From: Buxus sempervirens
Taxonomy: Eukaryota > Streptophyta > Magnoliopsida > Buxales > Buxaceae
Direction: 5' to 3'
NCBI GenBank assembly: GCA_947561395.2
Contig: OX387182.1
Location: 3,048,001-3,112,000 of the forward strand
Length of the DNA: 64,000 bases
Positions within the stretch are counted from its first letter, which is position 1; each line of letters begins with the position of its first letter. The position numbers and the translations under genes were made by a program. The notes beneath the pieces are model-generated. The model worked only from the letters and a program-made list of their open reading frames with translations, was not told the origin of the DNA and searched no databases. Below are positions 60,179 through 64,000 of the stretch, piece after piece.

Positions 60179-60259
60179 ATTTTGAGTACCTCAAAGAGGG
60201 AAAAGAAAAACAAATATCACAATGGAATAGGCATTTTCCCTAAAATCACCCAGTTCATA

Positions 60260-61622
60260 TACTACAAAACAAAGAGGAATATAAGACGACCTTTTGTCAG
60301 CGGTAAGGGAATTCCACCCCTAAAAGTGCTTTTAGTGGCGGTAAAAACACTTTCAGCCCCTAAAAGTTAACCTATATTTTTTCACACACGAGAAACATAT
60401 GCGCGCGAGTTCTTTTGCGCGTGAAATAGCCTTTATCGACAATAGTTCCCGACGCTAAAGTGGGTTTTACCGACGGTAATATAACTACTGCCGATAAAAA
60501 GTTGGTGGGGCCGACACGCGAGTTTCTTGCTCGCGAAATATCCTTTAGGGGCGGGAATTCCCGTCACTAAAGTGGGTTTTACCAGCGGTAAAATAACTAC
60601 CGCCGGTAAAAAGTTGGCAAGGCCAATGTGCGAGTTTCTTGCGCGCGAAATATCCTTTAGTGGCGGGAATTCCCATCGATAATAATACTTTTAGCGGCGG
60701 TAGGATCCCTACCATCCCTAAAAGGTAGAAAAATAAAAATAATTTGTATTTTACTTGGAAAAAATGGTTGGAAAAGAAAATTTGACTTTTAGAGGCGATA
60801 AGCTACCGCCACCAAAAGTAAAAGCCGGAATTTAAAATTTAATTCGACTTTTAGGGGCAGTAAGCTACCACCACTAAAAGTAAAAGCGGGAATTTTCCCA
60901 TGTGCGTAATTGGATGAATTTTGGCTTGACTTTTTGGAGCAGTAATCTACCATCATTAAAAGTAAAAGCGGGAATTTTCCCGCGCGTGTAATTAGATGAA
61001 TTTTGGCTTGACTTTTAGGGGCGGTATGCTACCACCGGTAAAAGTATCCTTTACATATAACACCCGAGTCTCTTCTTTTTCTCTAATCTTCTTCAACTTG
61101 TCTTTTTCTCTCTAACCAAAGGTATGTTTTCTCTTTGCAATCCAACTTGTCTTTTTCTCTTTGTTTTACTCTTCTTTAAAACTTTACTTTCTCATTAACA
61201 TTTTTAACCTTCTCTCTCTACAGATTTCTTCTCTCATATATTTTTGTCTCATGATTTTGGCAAAGAGAATAGCCTCCAGTCTCTCTCTCTCTCTCTCTCG
61301 CACTAACAGCCCAACAACGGCTTCGTTTTTTTTTTATTTTTTTAATATTACTTTTAGTGGTAGTAATTACCACCGATAAAAGTCATTTTATTATTTTTTA
61401 AAAGCATATTTACTGGCGGTAAAAGTGGAAAGGACTTAATTGAAAATAATTTTTAGTGGCGGTTAGCTTCCGCCAGTAATGATAAAGCTACCGCCGCTAA
61501 AACCTTTAGCGTCAGCATCGTTTGGGGCGAGAAGCTTTACCGCCGGTAATACTTTTACTAGCGGTAATTCTGTTTTTATCGGCGGTATCCTACCGCCGGT
61601 TAAAGCATGTTCTTTTGTAGTG
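60260..61622. mobile_element. Non-autonomous CACTA (En/Spm) element
   Basis: 1363 bases. The right end reads, in reverse complement, CACTACAAAAGAACATG, the CACTA consensus; the left end is TACTACAAAACAAAG, one base off. 3-base target duplications ATA lie at 60257-60259 and 61623-61625. Subterminal DNA is packed with inverted copies of a GGCGGTA / TACCGCC motif (for example near 60330, 60480, 60600, 61020, 61460 and 61590), the usual transposase-binding array. No transposase ORF. The centre (about 61060-61300) is CT-rich and differs from the ends; it may be captured host sequence. Confidence 0.9.
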
Positions 61623-62783
61623 ATATAAATATGTCTTTTCCATGTAAAACTAAAGTTACTCTATATTTAATTAATTAAATTTACCATTCCAAGAGATGTA
61701 TTAAACCATTCCCATATATTCCACTTCAACGAGGTCGATACCCATTTTTCAAAGTTATATAAAACAAGTATAGACAAATCATTAGTGTTGTAATTTTCTT
61801 AATAGCATGTTGTTAAAAATGAACTCCTAATTCATTCAAAAAAGAGAGAAAGACTATATAAAAGAGCTATGTTTAAATATAGCTCATGAGTTTTTTCTTA
61901 AGAAAATTGTTATATTTGGATGTAACTCATGAGTTAATTCTTTAGTTCAGGCTTCTCGAGCCAAAATGCATGAACCTAGGCCCTAGTTGAAACTCATCTT
62001 CAGGCTTAAAATTAAGCCTAGACCAAACCCAAACCCCAAACTGAAGTCTTAATTGCAGCTATTATTTGGGTTGGGTTGGGCAAAACTGGTTGGGTTGGGC
62101 AAAACTTTCTAGCCATGTAAGATTCAATGCCACTTTCATCAAGAGCTTGTTACGCCATCCCTTGATACAACACTTGTGTTGATGTACCAACAAATTTCTA
62201 AAAATATCAAAATATAAAATAAATGTATACATTTTAAAATTATTTTACAAAGCGAAAATAGTAAAATGTAAACATAATTTTTTCTATTTATTGATATTAA
62301 TAATTATATATGATTGTGACTGCTGTCGCAACATATGCATGCATATTACCATCCTGGTTTTCAATCCCATGAAATTTTTTTTTTTTTGAGGTTCCAAAAA
62401 TTAAAACATTGAAAAATTTGTCCAAACAAATGGAAATAAGAGAATTTCCAATTTAAAATGCCAGGGTTTAAAATTTTGTGAGACTAGTGAACTTGAAATA
62501 TATTTTACAAAAGAAGGAGTTTCACAAAATTTGGCGAACATTTCAGTAATTTTGAAAATATCAACTTCACTAGTCTCATTTTAAAAGTGAAATTTCAAAT
62601 GAAATTTGGAATTATTAGTTGTCATTGCATCGCGAATTTACAAACCTACGCGCGCGATGCACTCGTCTGGAATTAGCGTGTATCCCTAATGTGGTATTTT
62701 TTGGCTTTGTGGAAGGCAATGTTTGGGAAAAAGAAGGGGATCTAGAATCAAAGAATATTCCCCCTCTTTCCTTTATTAATAGT
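61623..62783. other. Intergenic AT-rich spacer
   Basis: No gene seen. Contains a short direct repeat of TTGGGTTGGGCAAAACT near 62068-62107 and AT-rich low-complexity DNA. Confidence 0.5.
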
Positions 62784-62980
62784 ACTAGCAAGGGTGTACA
62801 TGCAATTTTGCACGTCATGGAAGAACAGTTGTAATTTGCAAAATTGATTGTTAGGTTTTTAGAATCAAATATTTAATAGAGTTTTGACCATTTTATCCTT
62901 TAATTAATGAACCTTGGTATTGTTGTGAAAGGGCTCTCGTGGAAAATTGCATATTCTCTTTGGCATGCTTCCCAAGGGCC
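62784..62980 (-). mobile_element. Helitron-like unit (downstream of 2 in array)
   Basis: On the minus strand it follows directly on the other unit, beginning at the CCCTTGGGAAGCATGCCAAA block (its extreme 5' TC end is lost), and ends with hairpin ACGTGCAAAATTGCATGT and ACACCCTTGCTAGT, a clean CTRRT end. Confidence 0.6.
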
Positions 62981-63185
62981 CACGTGCAGTACTGCACGCA
63001 CGTAAAAAAGGGAGGGAGCGGTTTTTAAACGGTTTGTTAGGTTATGAGAGATTTGGAATATTTTTTACCATTGAACCCTTTTATTGGTAAGTATTGGCAG
63101 TGGATATGTAAGGGCTATTGTGGAAATATGAACATTGTGCTCAGCACGCTTTCCAAGGGGCGCTTCGCTTTATATATAGTAGAGA
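62979..63185 (-). mobile_element. Helitron-like unit (upstream of 2 in array)
   Basis: On the minus strand it starts TCTCTACTATATATAAAGCG, with A before it, then CGCCCCTTGGAAAGCGTGCT, and reaches the hairpin GTGCGTGCAGTACTGCACGT, where the next unit begins without a spacer. About 207 bases. Confidence 0.6.
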
Positions 63186-63501
63186 TTATATGCGTTAATT
63201 TTTATTTTAAATTTTTAAACGAGAAGAAAAGAGGGAAGCAAGGGAATTTTTATTTATTTATTTACTGAAAAAAAAGGCGATCAGGTGCCATAGCTCTGCA
63301 AAATTATACTGTATGAATCAAATCATATCAAGAAATGCAGCGTGGCAATTTCCCCCCTGACACTTTTGCCCTTCCGGACATAACTTGACTGTTGGGTTCC
63401 TTCTCGGACAACTGTGTCTAAATGTCCTATAACAAGTCAACGTTTAAGTCACCCTCAGTCCCTCTCCAGCGCAGGAAGATCTGTGAAACAGAGCGACGAC
63501 C
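63186..63501. promoter_or_regulatory. RPB11 upstream region
   Basis: About 315 bases between the Helitron-like array and the RPB11 start, holding its 5' UTR and core promoter. No clear TATA box. Confidence 0.4.
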
Positions 63502-63903
63502 ATGAATGCCCCAGACAGATACGAACGTTTCGTCGTTCCCGAAGGCACAAAGAAGTAATTGCTACTTTCTGTTAACTTGATCATTCTTCTGTTCTCTATC
63601 TTGCTCTTGCCTCTAATACCCGGGAATCGACTCTGAATGTTAGGGTTTCTTACGAGAGAGATACGAAGATCATCAATGCTGCTTCATTCACCATCGAGCG
63701 AGAAGATCACACCATTGGGAACATCGTTCGCATGTACCGTGACTTCGTGTGATAGAATCTATCTGTTTTCGGTGATGGTACAATTTCCATCTTTTATTAT
63801 CGTCTGTTTTTTTTGGCTATGCAGGCAGTTGCACAGGGACCCAAATGTACTGTTTGCTGGTTACAAGCTTCCACATCCTCTGCAATACAAGATCATCGTT
63901 AGG
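63502..63903 (+). CDS. RPB11: DNA-directed RNA polymerase subunit RPB11 (5' part)
   Basis: Alpha-like assembly subunit shared by plant RNA polymerases II, IV and V; pairs with RPB3. Three exons visible: 63502-63554, 63644-63733 and 63825-63903, with in-phase GT-AG introns, giving the first 74 residues of a protein of about 116. Sequence [18 protein letters not shown], then [38 protein letters not shown] and [18 protein letters not shown] is the RPB11/AC19 alpha-motif fold; GNIVRMQL and AGYKLPHPL are its hallmarks. A further donor (AGG|GTTGGT) at 63904 shows that the rest lies beyond the window. Confidence 0.95.
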
Positions 63904-64000
63904 GTTGGTCTTTCTCCTTCTACTGCTAACCGTTTTGTAAAGGTTACCGCTAGAATGGGAACAGAATACGGTTTTTGATTTGTCAGTGGTTGAGTTTGTT

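Overview
The window is nuclear DNA from a flowering plant. It holds intron-rich plant genes with GT-AG splice sites (cellulose synthase, nuclear photosystem II 5 kDa protein, GLE1, a PHD-finger protein, ribosomal protein RPS2, RPB11), long AT-rich spacers, and plant transposon families (mini-Helitrons, CACTA, hAT MITEs, SINE, LINEs, LTR fossils). It looks eudicot-like and possibly woody, but I cannot name the species. No prokaryotic, organellar or CRISPR signal was seen.

Layout. 86-2358 (+) is the 3' third of a CESA3-clade cellulose synthase gene. 4050-4376 (-) is an intronless psbTn gene. 5594-13062 (-) is a complete 12-exon tRNA-dihydrouridine synthase gene, with a LINE fragment in a large intron and a short upstream ORF touching its start codon. 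16445-16780 (-) is a small single-pass membrane protein of unknown function. 19.3-33.1 kb is a tandem segmental duplication (offset about 7.15 kb) carrying two apparently intact two-exon RPS2 genes plus three broken RPS2 remnants. 34.2-35.1 kb (+) holds an inverted, broken fragment of GLE1, followed by a SINE; the intact GLE1 gene lies at 36386-38398 (-). 43498-58807 (-) is a 13-exon PHD-finger/Tudor-like gene whose 6.2 kb intron carries a broken Gypsy LTR fossil and a 30-base C tract, and whose 2.9 kb intron carries a LINE fragment. 59.8-61.6 kb holds a hAT MITE and a non-autonomous CACTA element, each with clear target-site duplications. 63502-63903 (+) is the 5' part of RPB11, cut by the window end.

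The genes do not form a pathway. They are an ordinary mix of housekeeping functions (wall synthesis, photosynthesis, tRNA modification, ribosome, mRNA export, chromatin reading, transcription). What stands out is genome architecture: the RPS2 duplication block, head-to-tail arrays of tiny Helitron-like units at three places, and the inverted GLE1 fragment facing its parent. I found no convincing new multi-gene system. Exon boundaries were placed by reading splice sites and protein homology by eye; no search was run.
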